A DNA stretch of 64,000 nt from Chryseobacterium herbae (GCF_025154075.1 NZ_JAOAMU010000004.1:434001-498000), one strand, 5' to 3'; positions 1-8,837 are shown, counted from the first letter of the stretch. Program-made: numbers and translations. The notes: generated by a model from the sequence alone, not told the origin.

Positions 1-126
1 TTCGAATTTATTTGAACAAACGATCGGGGGATTTTCCCAATCATCATTCTTTACACAAGAAGACACTGCAGACAGTACACCTACTGCTACGAATGTCGTT
101 TTGAAAAAGTTAGTGAAATTATTCAT
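1..126 (-). CDS. DUF5689-type lipoprotein, N-terminal part only
   Basis: Only the first 42 codons are inside the window; the gene runs off the left edge. The ATG at 126-124 opens a lipoprotein signal peptide: basic/polar start, hydrophobic stretch, then a Ser-Ser-Cys lipobox followed by charged residues (SSCVKNDDWENPP). The start MNNFTNFFKTTFVAVG resembles DUF5689 lipoproteins that sit beside TonB receptors in Chryseobacterium. The family call comes from this short N-terminus and the neighbouring receptor, so it is moderate. It lies 20 bp downstream of the TonB receptor gene on the same strand and is probably co-transcribed. It is expected to be anchored in the outer membrane as a partner of that receptor (inference). 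Confidence 0.6.
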   Translation of the reverse strand, partial: MNNFTNFFKTTFVAVGVLSAVSSCVKNDDWENPPIVCSNKFE

Positions 127-146
127 TGTTATTTTTTTATTTTTTA

Positions 147-3026
147 TTAGAATCTGAATTGTAAGTTAACAAAGTACGAACGTCCCTGAGTATACCAGTA
201 TTTCGGACCGAAAGAAGGTGCTCCACCATAGTAGTCCTGCGCAAAATCATTAGCTTTCGTTTCTCTGGTCTGCTCGAAACCTCCTGTAATGAATCTTTTG
301 TTATTTAAAATATTATTTACAGAAGCCGTTAATAATATGTAATACTTTCCGATCATGAATGATTTCCCTGCATTCGCATTTAAGAAAAATGCAGAAGGAA
401 GTTGTACAGGCTTCAGCATATCACGTACATCACCATTGGTAAGACCAAGGTAAGGAGTGCTTGAATAAGGGTTCTGAATAAAGTTATTCGTTCTTAAAGC
501 CGGAGCCGGATCCAGATAATTGTTATCAAAATAGTTCCAGTTAGCTCCTACCCACCAGTATTTCGGGTTGTTGTAACGGAAACCTAAAGAGAAAGCACGC
601 TGAGGAGTACCTCCCTGCTTATAATCTTTCAGATATGCTTTTCCGAAAGAAGTCACACTACTTCCAGAGGCATCAGAAACCAGATAAACTTCCGGATTGT
701 TTCTATATGTATACTCCCCTAAACTGGCAAGACCCTGTAAAGATAAAGTTGGTAGAACTTTCAGGTCAACCCCTAGCTCAACTCCCATATTTCTTTTCTC
801 CAGATTGGACATTACCTGAGTAACGAATGCACTTTGTACCTGAGAAACAGATCCGTCCGGATTTGTGCTGCTCAGCTGAATTCCATCTGCAAAGAATCTC
901 TGTACATTCGTTTCATTCTGAGTATCTACAATATATCCCGATGCTCTTAATTTAAGGAAAGGGGTATTGATCACATAACTTAAATCATTGGCTGTATATA
1001 CGGTACTTCTGATATTAGGATTAACAAGTGCATTGATTCTAGGATTGATGAACAAATCTTCCAGGAATGGCGCCTGATTGTACATCGCTCCGTTATACAC
1101 CAAGAAGTTACGTCCGTTGATACGGTAAACAACCTGCCCTTTCAGACCAAAGTTCCAGAAATTGTAATCTTTGCTTTTCCCGTATGAGTTGTCATATAAA
1201 TAATGCTTGAAAAGACCGTCTCTGTTTGAAGAAGAATATCCTGCCATAGCAGAAACAAATACATCAAAATTACCGGTAGAGAATTTCAGTCCCGGATTTA
1301 CTTTCGCCTCCTGTCTTCTCAAGATATAATTGTAAGTCATACGGTCTCCTTCTCTCAGCTGGACGTTGGAGTCTAAAGTATTATACAATCCTGAAGAACC
1401 CGGTTTTGCAGATTCTTTAAATGGATCTACACCAATAGCGTAATCACCTCCTAAAAGATCCTTCATTTCACGGTAAAGCTCAGATTTATAGTTCTGATAA
1501 GAAACGTTCATGATAAACTTCGTACGGTCGTTAAAGTTGTACGTGTAATGTGTACCTGCGTTGAAGATCTTATCATCACTTACGTCATCTACCAGATATA
1601 CTTTAGAACGCTTTCCGGATATTCCGTACAAACGGGCCATTTCAGCCTGGTCTGCAGCATCCACCTTTTGGTTGTTGGCATAGATCTGTCCCCAGTTGAG
1701 CTGAGTAACATTAGGATCTCCGTTCTGCCAAGCTGCCAAACTTGTATTGTAAGCATCAATAAGAGTTCCGTACTGTGAGGGATCAACCTGCCCTGTCCCA
1801 TTGGTTGTATTATAAACAATACTGTTATGATAATAACTTGGCAAGTTTCTGTAATAAGTAGGAGAAGGATTGGTCACCCCGTTCCAGTCTAAACGCGAAC
1901 CTTTATCTTTTCCAAACTGGTAAGATGCAGTAGTCCAAAGGCTTGATTTCTTATTGATTTTCCAGAAATCCTGGATCTGGAAAAGCGGCTGGAATCCTCT
2001 TCGAACTCTTTCGCTTCTCTTTTCTCCATCCTGCCATCCCCAGTAAGAGTTGTAATGTACACCTCTGTAATCATAGACTTCCTGAGTATTTGGACTGGAT
2101 GTAGATCTTCTGTAAGGCGCACCGATCGCGTTGAATGTAATCGTGTGGCTGTCGCTGAATTTCTTCTCTACACCAAGGTAAGCACCGTAAGCATCATAGA
2201 AAGTTCCTTCCTGAATTCCTTCTTCTGCCCATCTTCTGGCTCCCATTGCAGTAAATGCCCATCCTTTTTTGCTCATTCCTGAGGTATATCGTAAAGATGT
2301 TCTGTTTCTGTAGTTTCTGTTCGTTAAGGATTGTGTAAACTGAAATCCTTTTCTATACTCACTTGCTTTTGTGTTTTTGTAAACAACAGAGCTGTTTCCA
2401 CCAAAAGCATATTCAGACGGAGAATGGTTAGACGCGATTTCCGGATATCTCGTGATCTCGTTTAGCCCACCCCAGTTACTGAAGTCAACATTACCATTAT
2501 CAGATTTTACCATGGAAACACCGTTCAGCATAGACTCCCCTGTTCTTCCATCGATACCTCTTGGGCGGAACCAGTAAAATCCTAAATCAAACGCCGCAAT
2601 TCTACTGAATACATCCATTGATGATTGTAGCAAACCTACTGTAGAAGCTTGTCCACTGCTGTTGCTGTCATCATCATCACTGTCTATAATAGCTAAACCT
2701 TGATCTGCGCTTGTAAGATTAGAATACAGGGTAATTATCCCCAGATCCTTTTTTTTCTCATCGGCTACGTCAAACTCCATCATTTTGGTTTCGAAGTTTG
2801 GTTTCGTAATCATAATTTGATAATGGCCCGGCTGCAGGTCTACAAACTGGAAATATCCAATTTTATCAGCCGTTACATCATTCTCACTCCCTTTAAGATC
2901 TACTTCTGCCCTTTCAATAGGCTTTCCTTCGGCATCCTTAAGATACGCAAACACAGTGGTCTGCGAAAAATAGAATGAAGCAGGAAGTAAAGTAAATAAA
3001 GAGACTAATGATAGTTTTTTAATCAT
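147..3026 (-). CDS. TonB-dependent outer membrane receptor with carboxypeptidase-like N-domain
   Basis: This 959-residue protein starts with a signal peptide (about 1-21). A carboxypeptidase-regulatory-like beta domain follows (about 23-105, with DAEGKPIERAEVDLKG), then an Asp/Ser-rich linker (about 115-125), a plug region and a long barrel ending in the aromatic C-terminus NLQFRF. Length and order fit flavobacterial TonB receptors of the non-SusC type. The substrate is not visible in the sequence. The downstream lipoprotein and the divergent secreted endonuclease/phosphatase-like protein suggest uptake of a nucleic-acid-derived or phosphate-containing nutrient, which is inference only. A promoter with both -33 and -7 elements lies about 60-90 bp upstream. 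Confidence 0.88.
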   Translation of the reverse strand: MIKKLSLVSLFTLLPASFYFSQTTVFAYLKDAEGKPIERAEVDLKGSENDVTADKIGYFQFVDLQPGHYQIMITKPNFETKMMEFDVADEKKKDLGIITLYSNLTSADQGLAIIDSDDDDSNSSGQASTVGLLQSSMDVFSRIAAFDLGFYWFRPRGIDGRTGESMLNGVSMVKSDNGNVDFSNWGGLNEITRYPEIASNHSPSEYAFGGNSSVVYKNTKASEYRKGFQFTQSLTNRNYRNRTSLRYTSGMSKKGWAFTAMGARRWAEEGIQEGTFYDAYGAYLGVEKKFSDSHTITFNAIGAPYRRSTSSPNTQEVYDYRGVHYNSYWGWQDGEKRSERVRRGFQPLFQIQDFWKINKKSSLWTTASYQFGKDKGSRLDWNGVTNPSPTYYRNLPSYYHNSIVYNTTNGTGQVDPSQYGTLIDAYNTSLAAWQNGDPNVTQLNWGQIYANNQKVDAADQAEMARLYGISGKRSKVYLVDDVSDDKIFNAGTHYTYNFNDRTKFIMNVSYQNYKSELYREMKDLLGGDYAIGVDPFKESAKPGSSGLYNTLDSNVQLREGDRMTYNYILRRQEAKVNPGLKFSTGNFDVFVSAMAGYSSSNRDGLFKHYLYDNSYGKSKDYNFWNFGLKGQVVYRINGRNFLVYNGAMYNQAPFLEDLFINPRINALVNPNIRSTVYTANDLSYVINTPFLKLRASGYIVDTQNETNVQRFFADGIQLSSTNPDGSVSQVQSAFVTQVMSNLEKRNMGVELGVDLKVLPTLSLQGLASLGEYTYRNNPEVYLVSDASGSSVTSFGKAYLKDYKQGGTPQRAFSLGFRYNNPKYWWVGANWNYFDNNYLDPAPALRTNNFIQNPYSSTPYLGLTNGDVRDMLKPVQLPSAFFLNANAGKSFMIGKYYILLTASVNNILNNKRFITGGFEQTRETKANDFAQDYYGGAPSFGPKYWYTQGRSYFVNLQFRF

Positions 3027-3089
3027 GAGTATATTTATTTTTTTTAATACTTTTCTTCTTAGTTTTCAACAGTTTAAAAGTTGGGGGCA

Positions 3090-3118
3090 CAAATTTAGTC
3101 AAAATTTGGAATTTCCAA
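3090..3118 (-). promoter_or_regulatory. Promoter of the TonB receptor gene
   Basis: On the minus strand a TTG (3118-3116) is followed after 18 bp by TAAATTTG (3097-3090). This matches the Bacteroidota housekeeping pattern TTG-N17-23-TAnnTTTG. The predicted transcript starts near 3083, giving a leader of about 57 nt. Confidence 0.6.
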
Positions 3119-3235
3119 CTTTTTTAACATTATTTTTTCTTAACATTGCAACCTTTTATGATTCATTATGTAAGAGAATTATTTTATATTGTTTTAAATT
3201 TACAAATATTTAAAATGAGGTGAATTAAAAAAAGG

Positions 3236-3243
3236 TAAATTTG
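3236..3243 (+). promoter_or_regulatory. -7 element of the endonuclease-family gene
   Basis: TAAATTTG matches TAnnTTTG and ends 29 bp before the ATG at 3273. No clear TTG was found at the -33 distance, so this is a partial match. Confidence 0.45.
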
Positions 3244-3272
3244 TCGTTTAAATAATTTTAATACTCTAGAGG

Positions 3273-4460
3273 ATGAAGAGATTTATGAGTTTTATGACCA
3301 TCGTTTTTTCGGTGATGGCTTTTGCACAACAGGGGAAACTTAGAAAAGTGGCTGCTGTTGGTTTTTTGAATGTGGAAAACCTTTGGGACACTATACGTTC
3401 TGCAGATTATATAGATGGGACTAAAGATATTCATAATCCTGCTTTCCACAGAAGCATCCCACTTGATTCCATCAAATTTCTGGAAGCGGAAAAACATGAC
3501 GGACCATGGAGTGATGGAGCCTTAAAAGGTAAAAAAGCAGTAAGATACCAAAGCGGTTCTGAGGAATTCACTCCAAGCAGCGGTAAAAACTATAATACTA
3601 AAATCTACAAGGCAAAACTAGCCAACGAAGCAAAAGTAATTGCTGAACTGGGTGCTCAGTATACCAAAACAGCTCCTGCAGTGGTAGGACTTATCGAAGT
3701 AGAAAACAGACAGGTGATCGAAGATCTTGTGAAACAGCCTGCTCTTGCCAAATATGATTACGGAATCGTACACTATAACTCTTATGATTACAGAGGAATT
3801 GACGTAGCGCTGATCTATCAGAAAAGAAGATTTACGGTAACCAACTCTTTAAAGAAAGAACTGAAAGTATTCGGTGATGACGGTAAGAGAGAATATACCA
3901 GAGACATCTTGGTAGTAACCGGTTTTCTTGACAATGAAAAAGTGGCATTCTTTATGAATCACTGGCCTTCAAGAAGAGGAGGTGAAGCCGTTTCATTACC
4001 AAAGAGAAATGCAGCAGCAGCGTTATTGAAACAACAGATGGACAGCATCAGAACAGCAGATCCTACGACCAAGCTGTTTGCAATGGGTGACTTTAATGAT
4101 GATCCTGTAAGCTCAAGTTTAAAAAATTATTTAAAAGCAGCAGCAAGCCCTAAAGATTTAAGCGAAACAACGCCTTACCTTAATTTAATGTATCCATTAT
4201 ATAAGAAAGGTATTGCTTCACTGGCTTATCAGGACGCACCTAACCTTTTCGACCAGATTATTGTTTCCAAGAATTTGGTTTCTGATCAGGTAACTAAAGA
4301 ATATTCAGTGTACAAAGCAGAAATCTTTGCTCCGCCTTATCTGGTGAACAAAGAGGGGAACTATAAAGGCTATCCTTTCAGATCCTGGAACGGAGATCAG
4401 TTTACAGGAGGATACAGTGACCACTTCCCGGCATTTGTCATTCTTCAGAAAGAACCATAA
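3273..4460 (+). CDS. Secreted endonuclease/exonuclease/phosphatase family protein
   Basis: The 395-residue protein has a signal peptide (1-18, ending AFAQ) and the EEP-fold motifs in order: NVENLWD (33-39), LIEVEN (140-145), NHWPSRRGG (229-237), GDFND (272-276) and a C-terminal YSDHFP (about 383). These are the metal-binding Asn/Glu, catalytic His/Asp and terminal Asp-His residues of the family. It is expected to hydrolyse phosphodiester or phosphoester bonds outside the cytoplasm; nuclease and phosphatase activity cannot be told apart from sequence. It is transcribed divergently from the TonB receptor across a 246-bp shared region. That arrangement suggests a scavenging role in which released products are imported (inference). 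A hairpin follows the stop codon. Confidence 0.88.
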   Translation: MKRFMSFMTIVFSVMAFAQQGKLRKVAAVGFLNVENLWDTIRSADYIDGTKDIHNPAFHRSIPLDSIKFLEAEKHDGPWSDGALKGKKAVRYQSGSEEFTPSSGKNYNTKIYKAKLANEAKVIAELGAQYTKTAPAVVGLIEVENRQVIEDLVKQPALAKYDYGIVHYNSYDYRGIDVALIYQKRRFTVTNSLKKELKVFGDDGKREYTRDILVVTGFLDNEKVAFFMNHWPSRRGGEAVSLPKRNAAAALLKQQMDSIRTADPTTKLFAMGDFNDDPVSSSLKNYLKAAASPKDLSETTPYLNLMYPLYKKGIASLAYQDAPNLFDQIIVSKNLVSDQVTKEYSVYKAEIFAPPYLVNKEGNYKGYPFRSWNGDQFTGGYSDHFPAFVILQKEP

Positions 4461-4473
4461 AAAATCAACTTAG

Positions 4474-4490
4474 GCACTCATTTTGAGTGC
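4474..4490 (+). terminator. Intrinsic terminator after the endonuclease-family gene
   Basis: A perfect 7-bp stem GCACTCA/TGAGTGC with a TTT loop is followed by TTATTTTATA. It sits 13 bp after the stop codon. Confidence 0.65.
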
Positions 4491-4515
4491 TTATTTTATA
4501 TACAATGTTTCTGTT

Positions 4516-4935
4516 ATGAAAAATATAATTAGCATTTTTCTCTTTGCGCTGATTCCTTTCAGCTGTTTTTCTCAGGAGAGTCCTAAGAAAAATGAAGAGA
4601 AATCTGAAATAAAGCCTTCTAAGAATGAAGACGGCGAGTGGGACATTACTGTGATCGACACCCAATTCGATTACTTTTTAAATGCGGTAGCCAAACCGAT
4701 GAACCAATATTCGGAATCTTATCTGAAAACAAAAAACACATTCCTGGTTACTGAATGGAATTCTTACTACACTTCAGGAAAATACCGGAATATTATAGAA
4801 TCAGGGATTGATTATAGCCCGAGAGAGAACTATGGGATCAAATTTGAATATAAACTGTATCAGGTTTTTGCTTACGTAAGCTGGAAATACGGATTAAAAA
4901 TGAACGGACTTTCCCCAAGTGATGCTATGAGATAG
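4516..4935 (+). CDS. DUF6146 family secreted protein
   Basis: The 139-residue protein has a signal peptide (MKNIISIFLFALIPFSCFSQ), a Lys/Glu-rich linker (about 22-40), then a globular domain with WDITVIDTQFDYFLNAVAKP and WNSYYTSGKYRNIIES. It matches the DUF6146 family of Flavobacteriia, whose function is unknown. The ATG at 4516 is preferred over an in-frame upstream start at 4483, because the upstream start lies in the preceding terminator hairpin and would put 11 residues ahead of the signal peptide. It is flanked by terminators on both sides, so it is probably a single-gene unit. Confidence 0.75.
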   Translation: MKNIISIFLFALIPFSCFSQESPKKNEEKSEIKPSKNEDGEWDITVIDTQFDYFLNAVAKPMNQYSESYLKTKNTFLVTEWNSYYTSGKYRNIIESGIDYSPRENYGIKFEYKLYQVFAYVSWKYGLKMNGLSPSDAMR

Positions 4936-4982
4936 TTTAAAAAAATTAAAAGGATTAAAATCATTAAGATCACAACAATAAA

Positions 4983-5010
4983 AAAGGTTCAGAATTTCTT
5001 CTGAACCTTT
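4983..5010. terminator. Bidirectional terminator between DUF6146 gene and superoxide dismutase gene
   Basis: A perfect 12-bp stem (4983-4994 with 4999-5010, loop TTTC) contains GGTTCAG/CTGAACC and has A-rich and T-rich flanks. It can serve both convergent genes. Confidence 0.85.
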
Positions 5011-5031
5011 TACTTTTATAATAGCTGAAAA

Positions 5032-5628
5032 TTATTTGTTGAATAATTCCTCTACTTTATCCCAGTTTACTACGCTGAAGAAAGCTGAAACATAGTCAGG
5101 TCTTCTGTTTTGGTAGTTTAAATAGTAAGCGTGCTCCCAAACGTCTAATCCAAGAACCGGAGTTCCTTTTACGTCTGCAACAGGCATTAACGGGTTATCC
5201 TGGTTTGGAGTAGAAGAAACAGATACGGATCCGTCTGCATTTTTCACTAACCAAGCCCATCCTGAACCGAATCTTGTTTTAGCCGCATCAGAAAAATCAT
5301 TTTTGAATTTTTCAAGACCTCCGTAAGTTTCGATAGCTGCTTTTACGTTTCCTACAGGCTCATTGCTTCCGCCCGGCGTTAAAATTTCCCAGAATAAAGA
5401 GTGGTTGAAGTGTCCTCCTCCATTATTTCTTACTGCTGGTTTGTCAGTTCCTGTCTGGCAGATTTCTTCGATTGTTTTACCTGCTAGTTCAGTTCCTTCG
5501 ATTGCTTTATTTAAATTGTCAATATAAGCCTGGTGGTGTTTTGTATAATGGATTTCCATAGTTTTTGCATCGATAGTCGGCTCCAATGCATCATAGGCAT
5601 ATCCTAATGTTGGTAATTCAAATGACAT
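5032..5628 (-). CDS. sodA: Superoxide dismutase, Mn/Fe family
   Basis: This 198-residue enzyme dismutates superoxide to oxygen and hydrogen peroxide. All four metal ligands are visible: His27 (EIHYTKHH), His76 (HFNHSLFW), Asp162 and His166 (DVWEHAYY). The NQDNP stretch at 142-146 is the Mn-type signature, so a manganese enzyme is favoured; cambialistic use cannot be excluded. There is no signal peptide, so it is cytoplasmic. The start at 5628 ([13 protein letters not shown]) is used because the family begins here; an in-frame ATG 27 bp upstream lies within the leader. A strong promoter match precedes it and a 12-bp terminator follows. Confidence 0.95.
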   Translation of the reverse strand: MSFELPTLGYAYDALEPTIDAKTMEIHYTKHHQAYIDNLNKAIEGTELAGKTIEEICQTGTDKPAVRNNGGGHFNHSLFWEILTPGGSNEPVGNVKAAIETYGGLEKFKNDFSDAAKTRFGSGWAWLVKNADGSVSVSSTPNQDNPLMPVADVKGTPVLGLDVWEHAYYLNYQNRRPDYVSAFFSVVNWDKVEELFNK

Positions 5629-5652
5629 AATTTTTATTTTTAATGTTATATC

Positions 5653-5684
5653 CAAATTTAGCCAATATTTAAGCGATTATCAAA
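5653..5684 (-). promoter_or_regulatory. Promoter of sodA
   Basis: Minus-strand TTTG (5684-5681), 20 bp, then TAAATTTG (5660-5653). Both elements match the Bacteroidota consensus. The predicted leader is about 18 nt. Confidence 0.7.
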
Positions 5685-5920
5685 TACTGGGCATTACTTT
5701 AATAAATCTTTAACATTGATATATTGATTTAGAATGAATTAATTTTTATAGAAAGAAGCAGGAATTCGGAAGATGGAGGTTATCGCAGTATAAAATACAT
5801 CTTAAGGTCTTATTTAATTAATTAAAAAAAAACGACAACAGAACAAATTTATAATCTCAACCCTCTCAAACCCTATTACACTCAGACTCTCAAACCCAAA
5901 ACTCTCCAACATCAATAAAA

Positions 5921-5950
5921 AAGCACGAAAATCCGCTGATTTCCGTGCTT
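5921..5950 (-). terminator. Terminator of rho
   Basis: A 13-bp stem with one mismatch (5921-5933 with 5938-5950, loop CGCT) contains AAGCACG/CGTGCTT and has A- and T-runs on both sides. It lies 24 bp after the rho stop codon. Confidence 0.8.
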
Positions 5951-5974
5951 TTTTTTAACAACAATTAAATTAAT

Positions 5975-7873
5975 CTATTTATTCATAGACATCAGGAATT
6001 CTTCGTTATTTAAAGTTCCTCTGATGTTTTTGTTTACAAATTCCATGGCTTCTACAGGATTCATCTCAGAAAGATATTTTCTGAAGATCCACATTCTCTG
6101 AGAAGTTACTTCGTCTAAGAGAAGGTCATCTCTACGTGTGCTTGAAGAGACAAGATCAATCGCAGGATAAATTCTTCTGTTGGCAATTTTTCTATCTAAC
6201 TGAAGTTCCATGTTACCCGTTCCTTTGAATTCTTCAAAGATCACTTCGTCCATTTTAGAACCTGTGTCGATAAGTGCCGTAGCAATAATGGTTAATGAAC
6301 CACCCCCTTCAATTTTTCTGGCTGCCCCAAAAAATCTTTTCGGCTTATGAAGCGCATTGGCATCTACCCCACCGGAAAGTACTTTTCCTGATGCCGGTGT
6401 TACCGTATTGTATGCTCTTGCTAATCTTGTAATAGAGTCAAGAAGGATCACTACGTCATGTCCGCATTCTACCATTCTCTGGGCTTTTGCTAAAACAAGG
6501 TTCGCTACTTTTACGTGCTTGTCAGCTGCTTCATCAAATGTAGAAGCAATAACCTCTGCATTTACACTTCTTTCCATATCGGTAACTTCTTCCGGACGTT
6601 CGTCGATCAGAAGGACCATCATATATACTTCAGGGTGATTGGCTGCAATAGAGTTTGCGATATCTTTTAGCAACATCGTTTTACCCGTTTTAGGCTGGGC
6701 AACGATCATGGCTCTCTGTCCTTTTCCGATAGGTGCGAAAAGGTCTACAATTCTTGTTGAAAGTGTAGATCCGTTTCCGGTAAGATTAAATTTCTCTTCA
6801 GGGAAAAGCGGCGTTAAATATTCAAATGCCACACGGTCTTTGATGAACGCAAGATCACGTCCGTTTACTTCCGTTGGTTTTAGTAATGAGAAATATTTTT
6901 CACCTTCTTTCGGAAGTCTTACAATTCCTTTAACAGTATCTCCGGTTTTCAGACCGAAATTTCTGATCTGTGCCGTAGAAACGTATACGTCATCAGGAGA
7001 AGAAATATAACTGAAATCAGATGAACGAAGGAATCCGTAGTTATCCGGAAGGATTTCTAAAACCCCTTCAATACTTACCATCCCATCGAAACTGAATTCT
7101 TTTCTGTGTTCAGAATGATGTTCCTCATGTCTGTCAGCGTGTTGTCTTTGCTGATTTTGGTTTGGATTCTGATTAGGATTTTGATTCTGACTCTGATTCT
7201 GACTCTGGTTAGGATTCTGGTGTTGATTAGGATTTTGGTTTTGACCCTGGTTTTGGTGCTGATTAGGGTTTTTATTTTGGTTTCCGCTGTTTTGCGGATT
7301 GTTGTGTCTTTGTTGGGATCTGGCCTGATTTTGAGGAGTATTAGGCTTTTCTTCAGATGGAGCAGATTCTTGAGGTTCTGCATTTTTAGGAGCTTCTGCT
7401 CTTTCCTGTGGAGTTTCTGTATTGCCGGTATTATTGGCTACTACTCTTTTTCTTTTTTTCTTAGCTTGTGCCTGATTGTTGTCTTCAGGAGTGGAAACTG
7501 TTTCAGCTTTGGGTTCTTCCTGTTTTGTTTCTTCAGCAGCGGGCACCTTTTCTTCTACTTTCTCTTCAATCTGGGGATTTTCTTCAGTGGGTGCTTTTAC
7601 TTCTGCTCTCGGTTTGGCAGGTTGTCTTTTAGGCGCTGCTTTTTTTACAGGAGCCTTAGCAGGTTTGTCTGCCGGTTTTTCTTCAGTATCCATGCTGGTT
7701 TCTGTGGCGTTGAAATAATCTTTTGCAACTTTAGGGTTAGAAGCCTGAAAGTCAAGAACGGCAAAGATCTTATCATTATCATTGCTGTTTCTAGCAACTT
7801 TAACGCCTAAATCTTTTAAGATTTTAGTCAGTTCCGTTACGGATTTTGACCTTAACGTTTCTATGTTAAACAT
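5975..7873 (-). CDS. rho: Transcription termination factor Rho with long disordered Q/N-rich insert
   Basis: This 632-residue ATP-dependent RNA helicase terminates transcription. In order it has a Rho N-terminal helical domain (about 1-50), an Ala/Pro/Lys/Glu-rich linker (about 70-190) and a Gln/Asn/Pro/His low-complexity tract (about 195-243). A cold-shock-type RNA-binding domain follows (about 262-335, [21 protein letters not shown]), then the RecA-like ATPase. Walker A is QPKTGKT (about 393-399), Walker B is VVILLDS, and Q- and R-loop regions [12 protein letters not shown] and EGGGSLTI are present. E. coli Rho is about 420 residues; the extra length is the insert, a known feature of Bacteroidota Rho. 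It is a single-gene unit with its own promoter and terminator. Confidence 0.96.
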   Translation of the reverse strand: MFNIETLRSKSVTELTKILKDLGVKVARNSNDNDKIFAVLDFQASNPKVAKDYFNATETSMDTEEKPADKPAKAPVKKAAPKRQPAKPRAEVKAPTEENPQIEEKVEEKVPAAEETKQEEPKAETVSTPEDNNQAQAKKKRKRVVANNTGNTETPQERAEAPKNAEPQESAPSEEKPNTPQNQARSQQRHNNPQNSGNQNKNPNQHQNQGQNQNPNQHQNPNQSQNQSQNQNPNQNPNQNQQRQHADRHEEHHSEHRKEFSFDGMVSIEGVLEILPDNYGFLRSSDFSYISSPDDVYVSTAQIRNFGLKTGDTVKGIVRLPKEGEKYFSLLKPTEVNGRDLAFIKDRVAFEYLTPLFPEEKFNLTGNGSTLSTRIVDLFAPIGKGQRAMIVAQPKTGKTMLLKDIANSIAANHPEVYMMVLLIDERPEEVTDMERSVNAEVIASTFDEAADKHVKVANLVLAKAQRMVECGHDVVILLDSITRLARAYNTVTPASGKVLSGGVDANALHKPKRFFGAARKIEGGGSLTIIATALIDTGSKMDEVIFEEFKGTGNMELQLDRKIANRRIYPAIDLVSSSTRRDDLLLDEVTSQRMWIFRKYLSEMNPVEAMEFVNKNIRGTLNNEEFLMSMNK

Positions 7874-7953
7874 ACTTAATGTAAAAATGTAATTAATTGT
7901 GAGTAAGAAAAGTAAGTCCGGTGACTTTTGTTTTCAAGTACATATGTATAATG

Positions 7954-7984
7954 CAAATCTACACTAATTTTTGAATTGTGCAAA
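7954..7984 (-). promoter_or_regulatory. Promoter of rho
   Basis: Minus-strand TTTG (7984-7981), 19 bp, then TAGATTTG (7961-7954). The predicted leader is about 74 nt. Its -33 element lies between the -33 and -7 elements of the divergent DUF4293 promoter. Confidence 0.7.
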
Positions 7985-8000
7985 ATTTATGTTATTTTTG
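7970..8000 (+). promoter_or_regulatory. Promoter of the DUF4293 gene
   Basis: TTTG (7970-7973), 19 bp, then TATTTTTG (7993-8000), with the ATG 18 bp further on. It overlaps the rho promoter on the opposite strand. Confidence 0.65.
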
Positions 8001-8018
8001 CCAGGTATTTAAGAATCA

Positions 8019-8408
8019 ATGTTACAGAGAATACAGACTATATGGACTCTTTTGGCGGTTTTGGCTGCTGTTTCCCTTTTCGTTACAGGACAGGATGTTG
8101 ACGTTTTCGGCAATATTCCGGTGATTGATATCAGTTGTATTGCGCTTGTTTTGGCGGGTGCATTAAGTATTTTCAGTTTCAAAAACAGAAAAAGACAAAT
8201 CATGCTGAATACGTTCAGCATCATTATAAACGCTTTGTTGATTGGTGTATTGGCGTACTGGTTACTAAACTTATCCGGAGGAATTCAGATTCCTGAGAAG
8301 GGTATTGAGCCGGTTTTCCCATTGATCGCGATCATATGTCTGCTTATCGCAAACGTATTGATCCGCAGAGATGAGAGGCTCGTAAAATCTGTAGACCGAC
8401 TTCGATAG
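8019..8408 (+). CDS. DUF4293 family membrane protein
   Basis: This 129-residue protein begins MLQRIQTIWTLLAVLAA and has four hydrophobic segments (about 5-23, 36-53, 62-83, 96-114) followed by a basic tail (RRDERLVKSVDRLR). Sequence and size match DUF4293, an inner membrane family of unknown function that is common next to rho in Flavobacteriia. Its promoter overlaps that of rho head to head, so the two may be linked in expression. A rho-independent terminator follows. Confidence 0.8.
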   Translation: MLQRIQTIWTLLAVLAAVSLFVTGQDVDVFGNIPVIDISCIALVLAGALSIFSFKNRKRQIMLNTFSIIINALLIGVLAYWLLNLSGGIQIPEKGIEPVFPLIAIICLLIANVLIRRDERLVKSVDRLR

Positions 8409-8432
8409 CCTTACAACGATTTTTTGAGTGAG

Positions 8433-8454
8433 AACAGTTCCGAAAGGAGCTGTT
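8433..8454 (+). terminator. Terminator after the DUF4293 gene
   Basis: A 9-bp stem with one G-U pair (AACAGTTCC / GGAGCTGTT, loop GAAA) is followed by a T-run to 8461. Confidence 0.85.
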
Positions 8455-8486
8455 TTTTTTATTGTAATGATTGGACTGGATTTAAA

Positions 8487-8651
8487 ACGCAAAGTTCGAT
8501 CATAATTCTGCATATTAAAAGGTGAGCAAAGGGGGAATCAATTGCATTGATTTGATGAAGCGAATGTTTTATCCATTAGCTTAGTCAGTGACGAAGTCGC
8601 AATTCTTTGCCCAACTTAAAACTAAAGCACATCATATTTATCTCTTTGCGT
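8487..8651. repeat. MITE-like/REP-like element with ACGCAAAG terminal inverted repeats
   Basis: The 165-bp stretch starts with ACGCAAAG (8487-8494) and ends with the exact complement CTTTGCGT (8644-8651). A second, inner inverted pair is GCAAAG (8526-8531) and CTTTGC (8605-8610). It has no coding potential. The layout resembles short non-autonomous dispersed repeats of Chryseobacterium intergenic regions; that resemblance is from memory and no second full copy lies in this window. Confidence 0.5.
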
Positions 8652-8837
8652 ATAAAAGGTGTCACCAAAAAAAACTAGAATAGCTGTGACCTTTTTTTAT
8701 ACCCTTAAGATTGAAGAAGTTTTTAAGAATATTAAGTTTCTTAATGGTTAAAATGCATTCCCATTTGATTAATTTTATACCATTTCGTGCAACATTTCCG
8801 TTAAGAATACGACTGATCCTATTAAATTGTATCTATA

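Larger units (their letters stand above)
5629..5974. other. Intergenic region between sodA and rho
   Basis: These 346 bp hold the sodA promoter (5653-5684) and the rho terminator (5921-5950). The remainder (about 5690-5910) is AT-rich, with a CT/CA-rich low-complexity stretch at 5858-5912. No small gene was seen. Confidence 0.6.
8409..8837. other. Intergenic region with a MITE-like element
   Basis: These 429 bp hold the DUF4293 terminator, a palindromic repeat element (8487-8651), and a weak GTCAC/GTGAC hairpin followed by a T-run (about 8660-8698). No gene is supported. The promoter of the following M28 peptidase could not be recognised. Confidence 0.5.

Noticed and set aside
7140..7290. 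Short tandem repeat as a CRISPR-like array
   Set aside because: It encodes the Q/N-rich segment of Rho in frame; repeat units are short and irregular with no spacers.
7106..7810. Long plus-strand open frame opposite rho
   Set aside because: It is an artefact of the low-complexity Q/N and Lys/Pro/Ala-rich coding region of rho; the translation is a Leu/Ile/Phe-rich mirror with no family match.
8655..8698. Hairpin GTCAC/GTGAC followed by T-run as a terminator
   Set aside because: The stem is only 5 bp with a large loop and no gene ends nearby, so support is too weak for a separate feature.
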